A stretch of DNA of 64,000 nucleotides from Begonia masoniana (Eukaryota > Streptophyta > Magnoliopsida > Cucurbitales > Begoniaceae). The notes under the pieces are model-generated. The model searched no databases. It was not told the origin of the DNA and saw nothing but the letters and a program-made list of their open reading frames with translations. The translations under genes were made by a program, and so were the position numbers. Each line of letters begins with the position of its first letter. Position 1 is the first letter of the stretch. Location of the stretch: positions 26,175,999 through 26,239,998 of the forward strand of contig CM039508.1 in the NCBI GenBank assembly GCA_022432975.1, written 5' to 3'. Shown one piece after another: positions 32,479-43,900 of the stretch.

Positions 32479-34069
32479 GTCTGTTTTAGGCCAATAGAAA
32501 GATGGTGCTAGGGAGGAGAGAGAGAGAGAAAGAGAACGATGCATGTAGTTTCAGTGGATAGAGTTAAACCCATAGAGATAGAATAGTTTCCATTATTGTT
32601 GGTATTTTTTGTTTCTTTGTCTCAACAGATACGAAACTTTGTTGGAAAACTCTGAAATGACATACTGCAAAATCTCGTGCATATATATCTTCATCTTTCT
32701 CGCCTTAGTGAATTCTGGATCAATTTGACAAGACAGTGCCCTGACAGTCTGCATATTATCAACAAAACCTTTCATTATCTTTCTTTTTTTGGTTTTACGA
32801 GCCCCCACGCTCTTGAAGGTTGGAATTTAGGGCTGTGGTGTCCAATTGGAGCACGAGAGACAGTGATAGAAATGATTAAAGATGATTGATGGGCATGGGA
32901 GCACGAGAGGCAAAACATTCAACATTCTCATAATTACTATAAAATCTAGATGGCAAGTAATGTTGGGTCCCTATCCCTTAATGTCACATAATTACGTTAT
33001 TATCTTGCTTTCAAAGTATTGAATATTAGTTATTTGTCCAAATTTTAAGAAGCATCATCGCCCATCCACACTAATAATTTTGCTACCCATTCTGTCATCT
33101 TCTTCAACTACATCTCTAATCTTCATGTCCTCATAATCGAAATGATTAAGTTTGAATGACAACTCACATTTAATTAGGAAAATAAAAAATGGTTGATTTT
33201 ACTTTACTCCTACTTCTATGAAATTCCCCACAGTTTCAATTTTATTTTATTTAAATAGTCTTTCATTCATTTTTGTCGTTAAATTAATGAAATGCGGTGC
33301 ATAGGTGTATTTTATACACCTCATATTGCCACATTATGAATTTTTAATTTTATAAGAGAATTTATTATTTCATTCCATTCTATTTTCTGTCACAAGGGTT
33401 CCAGTTGGATATGATGATAATGGCTTTGCATGGACTCAAACACGTGGCAATGTGGCTTAGAGAAAATAATATATTTGAGGAGTTAGATTTTTGACAGACA
33501 TTAAATTTAGGAGTTAGTGGGGCCCACGCCTGAGGGCAAAGGAAAACTCTGCTCAAACGAATTTGTCAGCTTCTTCTTTCGGCTTTGGTGTGGCCTCCCG
33601 TCGCAAAGTCCACCTAAATTACACACTTTCTCATTCTTTTCTTATCTTAATTTATAAATAATATAATTTCAAAATCCTAATTCTTCAATTAAATATTTTA
33701 CAAATATATTTCTAACTCTTGGAAGTCAGATGTTCTCTCCATTTTTTATTTTTAAAGTTTTTTAGAATTTTTATTTAATCATATAATGTATTTTATTTGG
33801 CGGGCTTTAAAATGTGGTTAAGTGGCAAGTGTGTGAGGGGAGATTGAATTTAGGGTCGAGAGTCAAAGTTTGGGGCTCTGCTTTTCCATGGAGAATCCTC
33901 ATCTTTGAACCCCCCCTCGCCCACTTTCTTCCTCTTCTCCGCCATTGGAGCACACCTTCCTCCTCTCTCTCCCTCTCTCGTAATTGGAAGTGGGTGTGGG
34001 CTAAAGCGTCAAAGTTTGTTCTCCGCCATTGAAGGACCTTCGTCTTTTCTCTCTCTCCCGGTAATTGTT
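32479..34069. other. Intergenic DNA between SEC61A and the DUF641 gene
   Basis: It holds the SEC61A 3-prime UTR (GA-rich at 32515-32540) and the promoter and CT-rich leader of the next gene (33900-34069). I see no additional gene. Short open frames at 32593-32889 lack any recognisable product. Confidence 0.6.
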
Positions 34070-35470
34070 ATGGAGCAGAATGGAGCCAGATCTTCCCTCA
34101 GGAGAAAGAAGAAGACCAAGTTGGCTACAACATTTCACAGAGTCATCAATCTCAAAGCCGCCTCTAAAAATGGAATTTGCATTCTTACTTCCCAATCTGA
34201 GCGCAGAAACAGCTCTACCACTTGTGGGAAATCACAGAGTTTCGACGGGGACGAAGATGCCAAAGCTCGACGCAGAGCGATAATGGAGGCTCTGGTTGCC
34301 AAGATTTTCGCTGAAATTTCTTCCATTAAAGCTGCTTACGCGGAGCTTCAAATTGCTCAGAATCCTTACAATGGCCTCGCCATTCAATCTGCGGATCAAG
34401 CCGTTGTCGACGAGTTGAAATCCATCTCTGAATTGAAGCGAAGCTATTTGAAGAAAGAGCTGCATCTTTCTCCTCAGGTGACGTTGATGCTTTCCGAGAT
34501 TCAAGAGCAGCAGAGCTTGATGAAGACCTACCAGATTACGATCAAGAAACTGGAAGTGGAATCCGAGTTGAAGGATTTGGAACTCGTCTTACTGCAAAAA
34601 CAGCTCGGAGAGACTACCTCGTTCAACAAATCCATGGAGAAGAAGCTTAATTCTAGCGGCTCAATCTCCATGTTTGATAATTTTCAATTTTCGTCGCTTA
34701 CCCCTACTCATTTCGTCATGGTTCTTCATTATGCGCTGAAATCGATTCGGAATTTTGTGAAAATCATGACGAACGAAATGGAATCGTCGAGTTGGGATCT
34801 CGACACCGCTGTGAAGTTCATCGTCGAATCCGATTCCCTTTTCGCAGAGCCAAGTCATCGGATCTTCGCATTCGAATCGTTCGTCTGCAATACTATGTTC
34901 GAAGGATTCAGTTATCCGTATTTCACTTTCCAGACCGCATCGTCTCCTCTCGATCATAATCGAAGGATAAATTTCTTCGAAGAATTCAAGAATCTTAAAC
35001 CGATAAACCCTAGAAACTTACTTTCCCGAAACCCTAACTCCTTGTTCTCAAAATTCACGCTGTCCAAGTACCTAAAACTCGTCCACGCGAAAATGGAATG
35101 CTCTCTGTTCGGGAACTTGAACCAGAGAAAGATCGTGAAATCCGGCGGAATACCGGAATCGGAATTCTTCACAGCGTTCTCGGAAGCATGCAAGCGGGTG
35201 TGGCTTCTCCATTGCTTGGCGTTCTCGATGGATGAAGAAATCAACATTTTCCAGGTGAAAAGGAACAGCCGATTCTCAGAGATGTACATGGAAAGTGTTA
35301 CACCACAGCCGACATTTTCATTCTCCGAGTTCGGCGACGACGACGTGGGAAAGGCCGCCAGTGTTGCCGAACCTAAGGTTCGGTTCAGTGTCGTGCCAGG
35401 GTTCAGGGTCGGGAATACAGTGATACAGAGCCGCGTTTATTTGTCTCCTCTACGTAGTACGCGCCACTAA
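34070..35470 (+). CDS. DUF641 family protein (GIL1 / IRK-interacting-like), intronless
   Basis: The 466-residue frame has no intron. It carries the DUF641 pattern: RRRAIMEALVAKIFAEISSI near residue 65, KAAYAELQIAQNPY, a helical, probably coiled-coil stretch (about residues 110-195) with LSEIQEQQSLMKTYQ, then FDNFQFSSLTPTHFV and FAFESFVCNTMFEGF. Arabidopsis relatives include GRAVITROPIC IN THE LIGHT 1, acting in phytochrome control of hypocotyl gravitropism, and a protein that binds the receptor kinase IRK; the molecular role of the family is unknown. I chose the ATG at 34070 because upstream in-frame codons from 33905 are low-complexity Ser/Pro leader sequence. The region before it is CT-rich, typical of a plant 5-prime UTR. 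Confidence 0.9.
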   Translation: MEQNGARSSLRRKKKTKLATTFHRVINLKAASKNGICILTSQSERRNSSTTCGKSQSFDGDEDAKARRRAIMEALVAKIFAEISSIKAAYAELQIAQNPYNGLAIQSADQAVVDELKSISELKRSYLKKELHLSPQVTLMLSEIQEQQSLMKTYQITIKKLEVESELKDLELVLLQKQLGETTSFNKSMEKKLNSSGSISMFDNFQFSSLTPTHFVMVLHYALKSIRNFVKIMTNEMESSSWDLDTAVKFIVESDSLFAEPSHRIFAFESFVCNTMFEGFSYPYFTFQTASSPLDHNRRINFFEEFKNLKPINPRNLLSRNPNSLFSKFTLSKYLKLVHAKMECSLFGNLNQRKIVKSGGIPESEFFTAFSEACKRVWLLHCLAFSMDEEINIFQVKRNSRFSEMYMESVTPQPTFSFSEFGDDDVGKAASVAEPKVRFSVVPGFRVGNTVIQSRVYLSPLRSTRH

Positions 35471-36714
35471 CTTATTTATTTATTTATTCTCGCGATTTTG
35501 TAAATATAAACTTTATTATATTATTACTTAATAGCTTAAAAATAGAATAATGTTGAAGATTTCTACGGGTTTTAATTAAAGCACTCTCACTGTCATAATA
35601 TTGTCGGATCCTAATCATTGCCTGTGCTCTGTTCTGCCCCCACATCACCACCTTCAATCACTCTCTAACTTTCTCTTTTTCCTCTTTAGTTTTCTCCACC
35701 CCATTGGTGGAATGGGTTCGGTTCCACCCACGGTTCGGTTTCAAATTTTTTAAATCTAAACCGAACTCAAACTGAACTAATATTTTTGATTTTTGTTCGG
35801 TTTGATTTCTGTTCTTTCTTTTTTCAGTTTAAATTTAGTTTTAGTTTAGTTTTGTCCGGTTTAAACTCCGTTTGAGCTGATTTAGACAAGTTAAAACTCT
35901 CTTTATGCTCATTTTGAGTTGTTCAGTTCTATAATTTTAAATTTTTAAAATAAAAATTTAAAAAATATATAAATATTATATATTCAGTTTGGCTAGGATT
36001 TTATCAGTTTTTGAAAGAGAAAAACGAGAACTGAATAAAAAATCTCGATTTAGTTCCAAAATCAACTTTCTCAAAATTAAAACAAAATTGAACCTAGATT
36101 TTTAATTCAGTTCAGTTCGATTATTGGTTTTAACCGAACCAATATGGACCATTTCGATTCGGTTCAATTCAGTTATCGTTTTAAACTAATCTATTTCCGC
36201 CCCTAGTATAGATAGGCTGCCTTCTATCCCTTCCTAAACTATTTTGGTTAGTACAATATGGAAATAAAAAATAGATTCAAATAATTAGTTGTTTTACTTA
36301 AGCATGAGATAGAGAAGTAGGTACTCTGTTTGCTTTTTACGCTTTACCTACTAACCAAAGAGAAAGAGCATTACATGTGCAATCATGCAAGACCTACTTA
36401 AATATTTAGTATTTTTATTAAATTACTCAAAAACATTATTCATGTCATCAACTAAATCAAGGTACATTGTTCTTTATCCTAAAAAAAATTGAAAATATTC
36501 CAACTGATTTTATGCATGGTTTCATATTGGCTTTGCAATTTGCAATGATTTATTAATTAAAGTCGTAGCCTTTACTTGTGTTTGAATATTTGATTGGTGT
36601 CTTTTTGGCCTTGGATCCCTATAATAATGGCTAACAATTGAGCTTCGGAATGACATCATTTGATGTTGTTTATGGTAGACCTTATTGTTCACTATTGTTG
36701 GGGCTTGAAGTGAT
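35471..36714. other. Intergenic DNA with a degenerate GGTTCGG-type repeat
   Basis: No gene. The interval 35700-36212 contains many diverged copies of GGTTCGGTT and its complement and ends in GCCCCTAGTATAG, the style of non-autonomous hAT-like elements whose ends read GGGTGGG or GGGGCGG. The ends are too diverged to define it with confidence. Confidence 0.4.
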
Positions 36715-37572
36715 ACAAAAGACAAATGAGAAGACTAAGCTTATCACATAACATTTTGTGGCTGACAAAGTTATCAAAATAGTTATGCAGATTGACAAAG
36801 ACGATATTTGAAGTTCAATGAAGATGATCACGTCTTCTAACATTAATATCAAACAAGAGTATCTAGAAGTTTTGGGAAGGAGGAATGTTTGCACCACAAT
36901 ATATTGAACTTTTTTGAATTCTCAAACAAATTGGAAGTGTTGTCTATCGTACTGCATTACTACCATAACTTTTAAAAATACATGTGTTTCATTTATCCAA
37001 ATTGCACTACGTGTGAAACTGATTCTTTCGACAATCTTGGTTGAAGAGAATTAGAGATTAAAGAAGATACGACGGTAGTTGAAGAACCAATAAAATAATC
37101 AAATTGCAAGATAAAATATTGAGAAAGGTGATTTCACTAATGAAGGTGCTTTGGAAGGGATCTGAGTTAGAATTCAAGAAAAGTACCCCTACTTTTATTA
37201 TGATTAAGGTATGTCTGAATTTCCAGACAAAATTTCTTTCAAGGGAGAGAGAATGTAACATCTCAAAATTTATATTAGGTGTAATGAATTCAACTAAGTG
37301 AAAAATGATATTTATGGAGATTAAGTAGGACATTGTTAGATTAAACCTCACATTGAATTAGGATTAAGGGCAACTATATAAACTAAAATGACTAATGATT
37401 AGTTATCCATTAAGGGCACTATTAAGTGGGATGCTTGACATTTATAATGTTGTTGCGTAGCCTAATTTTAAAAGGAAAGAGGAATATGAATACTGCCAAG
37501 TTAGATTGTATTTTCAGATTTTGAAAAATAGCTAGTCAGAGAGGCAAAGCAATTGAGTTTTTTTTTTTTTTT
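36715..37572 (+). repeat. Tandem duplication, copy 1 (858 bp), Ty3/gypsy 3-prime end remnant
   Basis: It contains the decayed C-terminus of a gypsy integrase (fragments QDKILRKVISLMKVLW), a purine tract AAGGGAGAGAGAA and an LTR start TGTAACATCTCAAAATT at 37256. It ends in a poly-T run. It is followed directly by a nearly identical copy. Confidence 0.75.
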
Positions 37573-38431
37573 ACAAAAGACAAATGAGAAGACTAAGCTT
37601 ATCACATAACATTTTGTGGCTGACAAAGTTATCAAAATAGTTATGCAGATTGACAAAGACGATATTTGAAGTTCAATGAAGATGATCACGTCTTCTAACA
37701 TTAATATCAAACAAGAGTATCTAGAAGTTTTGGGAAGGAGGAATGTTTGCACCACAATATATTGAACTTTTTTGAATTCTCAAACAAATTGGAAGTGTTG
37801 TCTATCGTACTGCATTACTACCATAACTTTTAAAAATACATGTGTTTCATTTATCCAAATTGCACTACGTGTGAAACTGATTCTTTCGACAATCTTGGTT
37901 GAAGAGAATTAGAGATTAAAGAAGATACGACGGTAGTTGAAGAACCAATAAAATAATCAAATTGCAAGATAAAATATTGAGAAAGGTGATTTCACTAATG
38001 AAGGTGCTTTGGAAGGGATCTGAGTTAGAATTCAAGAAAAGTACCCCTACTTTTTATTATGATTAAGGTATGTCTGAATTTCCAGACAAAATTTCTTTCA
38101 AGGGAGAGAGAATGTAACATCTCAAAATTTTATATTAGGTGTAATGAATTCAACTAAGTGAAAAATGATATTTATGGAGATTAAGTAGGACATTGTTAGA
38201 TTAAACCTCACATTGAATTAGGATTAAGGGCAACTATATAAACTAAAATGACTAATGATTAGTTATCCATTAAGGGCACTATTAAGTGGGATGCTTGACA
38301 TTTTATAATGTTGTTGCGTAGCCTAATTTTAAAAGGAAAGAGGAATATGAATACTGCCAAGTTAGATTGTATTTTCAGATTTTGAAAAATAGCTAGTCAG
38401 AGAGGCAAAGCAATTGAGTTTTTTTTTTTTT
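37573..38431 (+). repeat. Tandem duplication, copy 2 (859 bp)
   Basis: It matches copy 1 along its full length with a few one-base length differences in homopolymers (for example TTTTTAT for TTTTAT near 38055). The LTR start recurs at 38114. Each copy ends in a T run of 12-16 bases. The old retroelement sequence was therefore duplicated recently. Confidence 0.9.
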
Positions 38432-38785
38432 GGTAGAGATTCTTGAAGTTTTGAAGTCCAACTCTAGGTTTGAAGGTAAGATCGAGTTTTAGAGCATTTG
38501 AAGGCTGAATATTGCACCAAATTCAGTTCTAAGGAAGAAAATCCGAAAATGCTAGAGTGAGAGAACCCTAATCTCTTAGAGTTATAAAATAGTTAGTTTT
38601 TGTATATTTTAGATGAAAAATCTAGGAAATAGAAATGTTTATTGATTGTTGTTGATAAATTGTGAAGGTTGAGATATTTGAAATGTTAAATTTATTATTT
38701 TTAATCTAGACACACTTTATAGATGACATTTCAAAGAAAAAAAATAACGATTTTAGACGAGTCATGTTTGGAGGTGTAATGTCTA

Positions 38786-39330
38786 TGGGTGGGTGCGGTC
38801 CGGGACAGTCTGGTTCCGAGACGGAATTGGAACCGGACTGCCAATTTTGAGACTTTTTTGTCGGTTCCGAAACTGGCACCGGGAGGAATCGGTACTAAAC
38901 AGGGATCTGACCAAAGTTTTCGGTCCGGTTTCTCCCAAAAAATTAAATTTTATTTCTTTTTTAAAAAAAGTAGAAATAAATAAAAAAATAAAAAATAAAA
39001 TTAACAAATATTAAATTCAACTATCCAACGTTAAAATTAAATCCAGCCCACTAAATCTACCTATCCAACAATAAAATTAAATCCAACAAACTCAATCCAA
39101 CATACACAATAAATAAAATACTTTAAAATTCAAATTAAATAGTATTTTCAAGATTTTTTGGTTCTTCGAGATTTTTACATCCGAACCATGGACCAGACCA
39201 TGGATCACAGCATTTGAGATGTGAGAAACGGTCCCGGACCGTGCAACTTGTAGAACCGACCAAAACCGAACTAAATCGTTCGGTTTGGTCTTGTCCCGCG
39301 GTTCTGGTACGGTTCTACCCACCCCTAGTA
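38786..39330. mobile_element. Putative non-autonomous hAT-like element with GGGTGGG ends
   Basis: The left end reads ATGGGTGGGTGCGGTCC and the right end ACGGTTCTACCCACCCC, which are imperfect inverted repeats. The interior is rich in GGTTCCG / CGGAACC. TAATGTC on the left and TAATGCC on the right may be a decayed 8-bp target duplication. It has no coding capacity. Non-autonomous hAT elements with TAGGGGTGGG-type ends are common in plants. It probably sits inside the old LTR that starts near 38114. Confidence 0.5.
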
Positions 39331-40149
39331 ATGCCCCATAACATCACTTCATTTTTTTTTTCAAACTATATTGTTTCGTTTACTTAGAAAAAATATTTAT
39401 TACATTTTCCTTTAAATACTTATCTATCATGCTTTTGGAAATTCTAACACAGTGAAAACTTTTATTTAACCTAACTTGCATTTGCATTTCATTTTATATT
39501 AAAAAAACCAACCCTTTACAACAGTTTACCAAAAGTCCTTGTGCACGGTTCCTTCATATTTTAACAAAACATTAACGTAAAATAAACTTTAATTAAAAAC
39601 CTATATCTTCACATAGATTTGTTAAACGAGCTGGCCGAACCGAGTTGAGCCAAGTTTGGAAAAGTCCGGCTCACTGAACCTGCCAAACCTAACGAGCCGA
39701 GTTTAATGAGCTGACTCCAAAACATTTCAAACTCTAACTTGCTTGCGAGCCACGAACCTAACGAGCCCAACATACATAAATAAAATTAATTTATATAAAT
39801 ACATTATATATATTTTTAAATTTTATTTATTAAAACAATAAATATTTGTTATTGTAATGTTAAAGTATGATAGTTAGTATTCTAAATTATAAAATTATTT
39901 AATTAATATAAAAATGATATGTAATTACAAAAAAATTATTTGATACAAATATATAAAAAAAATATATCATTCATTATCAATTCGACACTTTCATCACTAC
40001 AAATTAGATACATATTAAATAGGTTGACATCAATCTGATTGACAATCATGTGCAAAATGTCAAAAAAATTACAAGCTAAATAAATACTTCAAAAATTCAA
40101 ATTACAATCCATCCAAATTTCAATAAAAATATAGTCTTCAACGTTCAAA
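39331..40149. other. AT-rich DNA with a GAGCC-type degenerate repeat
   Basis: The interval 39615-39770 holds repeated CGAGCC, GAGCCGAG and GAGCTG motifs, of the same style as other non-autonomous inverted-repeat elements. There is no gene; the remainder is AT-rich. Confidence 0.4.
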
Positions 40150-40680
40150 TTTTTAAAGTCTTAATAAGATTTCATCATCTCGTTGTTGATTTCCCATAAT
40201 GACATAGTTATAATCTTTCATGCAAATAAATGTCTCTATGAGGTTGGGAGCAAGTCTTTCTTATCGTTCATCGTACACACACTCACCTGCACTAAAAGCA
40301 GACTTCGATACTATGGTAAAGATCAGAGGTGTTAGTAGATCACATGTCATTATAGAAAGAATAGAATATGTAGTGGAAATATTTTCTACCAATTTAAAAT
40401 ATCAAAGTTCTCATTGCGAGAAAATTGATATCGAGCAAATTGATATCGAGTGTCAAAATAAATATCTAGTTCATTTCGCATAGAGTTAGAATAAACATCT
40501 GTATCTAATTCATTCTAAATATCATGAATACCAAATTGTGGAGTTATAATAGCTCTACTACCACTACTAGAGCTAGCATGTGAAGAAGAATATGAACGAC
40601 TAACATTATAATATTTAATTTTCTAAGAATAATATAAACTAGCAATTTCATGTGTTATTTGATCACTATAAAGTAAAAGA
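40150..40680 (-). pseudogene. hAT transposase C-terminal relic
   Basis: Read on the minus strand, the sequence gives a Ser-rich linker (SYSSSHASSSSGSR), then NELDIYF, then TYSILSIMTCDLLTP, IVSKSAFSAGE and LIETFICMKDY. This is the ordered signature of the C-terminal dimerisation domain of hAT transposases. It contains several stops and lacks the rest of the transposase, so it is dead. Confidence 0.7.
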
Positions 40681-40685
40681 ATAAT

Positions 40686-40972
40686 AATAGTAGAAATTCT
40701 ATTAATCATAAAACACACTCCTCTTAATTTATATCTATGATTCATTATCCTACTTCCTATTTTGTTCTCTCAATTTTTGTAAACTTAACGAGTAATATTT
40801 TATAATACCAACAAATTGATGAGTTTAGAGTTATACTTAATAAAAAAGAAACAAAATTTTAAAAATATTGGCTTGACATTCCTCTAATTTTTTTTTATAT
40901 TATGCACGCATAATGGATCCTAGATATAAATTAAGAGGAGTGTGTCTCATGATTAATATAATTTCTACTAAT
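40686..40972. repeat. Inverted repeat with arms of about 58 bp
   Basis: AGTAGAAATT...ATTATC at 40686-40745 is the reverse complement, at about nine bases in ten, of 40911-40972 (both contain ACACTCCTCTTAATTTATAT or its complement). The spacer is about 165 bp and AT-rich, with no coding potential. It may be a small foldback element inside the hAT relic. Confidence 0.75.
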
Positions 40973-40986
40973 TTATACTCATTTAA

Positions 40987-43900
40987 CTACAGGCAGAAGT
41001 GAACTGTTCACAGGTAGAAGTGAACTACAGGCAGAAGTGAACTGTTCACAGGTAGAAGTGAACTACACTGTTCACAGGTAGAAGTGAACTACACTGTTCA
41101 CAGGTAGAAGTGAACTGTTCACAGGTAGAAGTGAACTACACTGTTCACAGGTAGAAGTGAACTGTTCACAGGTAGAAGTGAACTACACTGTTCACAGGTA
41201 GAAGTGAACTACACTGTTCACAGGTAGAAGTGAACTGTTCACAGGTAGAAGTGAACTACAGGCAGAAGTGAACTGTTCACAGGTAGAAGTGAACTACACT
41301 GTTCACAGGTAGAAGTGAACTGTTCACAGGTAGAAGTGAACTACAGGCAGAAGTGAACTGTTCACAGGTAGAAGTGAACTACACTGTTCACAGGTAGAAG
41401 TGAACTGTTCACAGGTAGAAGTGAACTGTTCACAGGTAGAAGTGAACTGTTCACAGGTAGAAGTGAACTGTTCACAGGTAGAAGTGAACTGTTCACAGGT
41501 AGAAGTGAACTGTTCACAGGTAGAAGTGAACTGTTCACAGGTAGAAGTGAACTACACTGTTCACAGGTAGAAGTGAACTACAGGCAGAAGTGAACTGTTC
41601 ACAGGTAGAAGTGAACTGTTCACAGGTAGAAGTGAACTGTTCACAGGTAGAAGTGAACTGTTCACAGGTAGAAGTGAACTGTTCACAGGTAGAAGTGAAC
41701 TACAGGCAGAAGTGAACTGTTCACAGGTAGAAGTGAACTACACTGTTCACAGGTAGAAGTGAACTACACTGTTCACAGGTAGAAGTGAACTACAGGCAGA
41801 AGTGAACTGTTCACAGGTAGAAGTGAACTACACTGTTCACAGGTAGAAGTGAACTACACTGTTCACAGGTAGAAGTGAACTGTTCACAGGTAGAAGTGAA
41901 CTGTTCACAGGTAGAAGTGAACTACACTGTTCACAGGTAGAAGTGAACTACACTGTTCACAGGTAGAAGTGAACTACAGGCAGAAGTGAACTGTTCACAG
42001 GTAGAAGTGAACTACACTGTTCACAGGTAGAAGTGAACTACACTGTTCACAGGTAGAAGTGAACTACAGGCAGAAGTGAACTGTTCACAGGTAGAAGTGA
42101 ACTACACTGTTCACAGGTAGAAGTGAACTGTTCACAGGTAGAAGTGAACTGTTCACAGGTAGAAGTGAACTACACTGTTCACAGGTAGAAGTGAACTGTT
42201 CACAGGTAGAAGTGAACTACAGGCAGAAGTGAACTGTTCACAGGTAGAAGTGAACTGTTCACAGGTAGAAGTGAACTGTTCACAGGTAGAAGTGAACTAC
42301 ACTGTTCACAGGTAGAAGTGAACTGTTCACAGGTAGAAGTGAACTGTTCACAGGTAGAAGTGAACTACACTGTTCACAGGTAGAAGTGAACTACACTGTT
42401 CACAGGTAGAAGTGAACTACAGGCAGAAGTGAACTGTTCACAGGTAGAAGTGAACTACAGGCAGAAGTGAACTGTTCACAGGTAGAAGTGAACTACAGGC
42501 AGAAGTGAACTGTTCACAGGTAGAAGTGAACTACACTGTTCACAGGTAGAAGTGAACTACACTGTTCACAGGTAGAAGTGAACTGTTCACAGGTAGAAGT
42601 GAACTACACTGTTCACAGGTAGAAGTGAACTACAGGCAGAAGTGAACTGTTCACAGGTAGAAGTGAACTGTTCACAGGTAGAAGTGAACTACACTGTTCA
42701 CAGGTAGAAGTGAACTACACTGTTCACAGGTAGAAGTGAACTGTTCACAGGTAGAAGTGAACTGTTCACAGGTAGAAGTGAACTACACTGTTCACAGGTA
42801 GAAGTGAACTACACTGTTCACAGGTAGAAGTGAACTGTTCACAGGTAGAAGTGAACTGTTCACAGGTAGAAGTGAACTGTTCACAGGTAGAAGTGAACTG
42901 TTCACAGGTAGAAGTGAACTGTTCACAGGTAGAAGTGAACTACACTGTTCACAGGTAGAAGTGAACTGTTCACAGGTAGAAGTGAACTACACTGTTCACA
43001 GGTAGAAGTGAACTACACTGTTCACAGGTAGAAGTGAACTGTTCACAGGTAGAAGTGAACTACACTGTTCACAGGTAGAAGTGAACTACACTGTTCACAG
43101 GTAGAAGTGAACTGTTCACAGGTAGAAGTGAACTACACTGTTCACAGGTAGAAGTGAACTGTTCACAGGTAGAAGTGAACTGTTCACAGGTAGAAGTGAA
43201 CTGTTCACAGGTAGAAGTGAACTACACTGTTCACAGGTAGAAGTGAACTACAGGCAGAAGTGAACTGTTCACAGGTAGAAGTGAACTACAGGCAGAAGTG
43301 AACTGTTCACAGGTAGAAGTGAACTACAGGCAGAAGTGAACTGTTCACAGGTAGAAGTGAACTACAGGCAGAAGTGAACTGTTCACAGGTAGAAGTGAAC
43401 TGTTCACAGGCAGAAGTGAACTACAGGCAGAAGTGAACTGTTCACAGGTAGAAGTGAACTACAGGCAGAAGTGAACTGTTCACCGGTGGAAGTGAACTAC
43501 AGGTAGAAGTAAACTGTTCACAGGTAGAAGTGAACTACACTGTTCACAGGTAGAAGTGAACTACACTGTTCACAGGTAGAAGTGAACTACAGGCAGAAGT
43601 GAACTGTTCACAGGTAGAAGTGAACTGTTCACAGGTAGAAGTGAACTACAGGCAGAAGTGAACTGTTCACAGGTAGAAGTGAACTACACTGTTCACAGGT
43701 AGAAGTGAACTACACTGTTCACAGGTAGAAGTGAACTGTTCACAGGTAGAAGTGAACTACACTGTTCACAGGTAGAAGTGAACTACACTGTTCACAGGTA
43801 GACGTGAACTACACTGTTTACAAGTATAAGTGAACTACAGGCAGAAGTGAATTGTTCACAGGTAGAAGTGAACTGTTCACAGGTAGAAGTAAACTACACT

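Noticed and set aside
33905..34069. Upstream in-frame ATG giving a 521-residue DUF641 protein
   Set aside because: The extra 55 residues are Ser/Pro-rich translation of a CT-rich leader. Family similarity only begins after the ATG at 34070.
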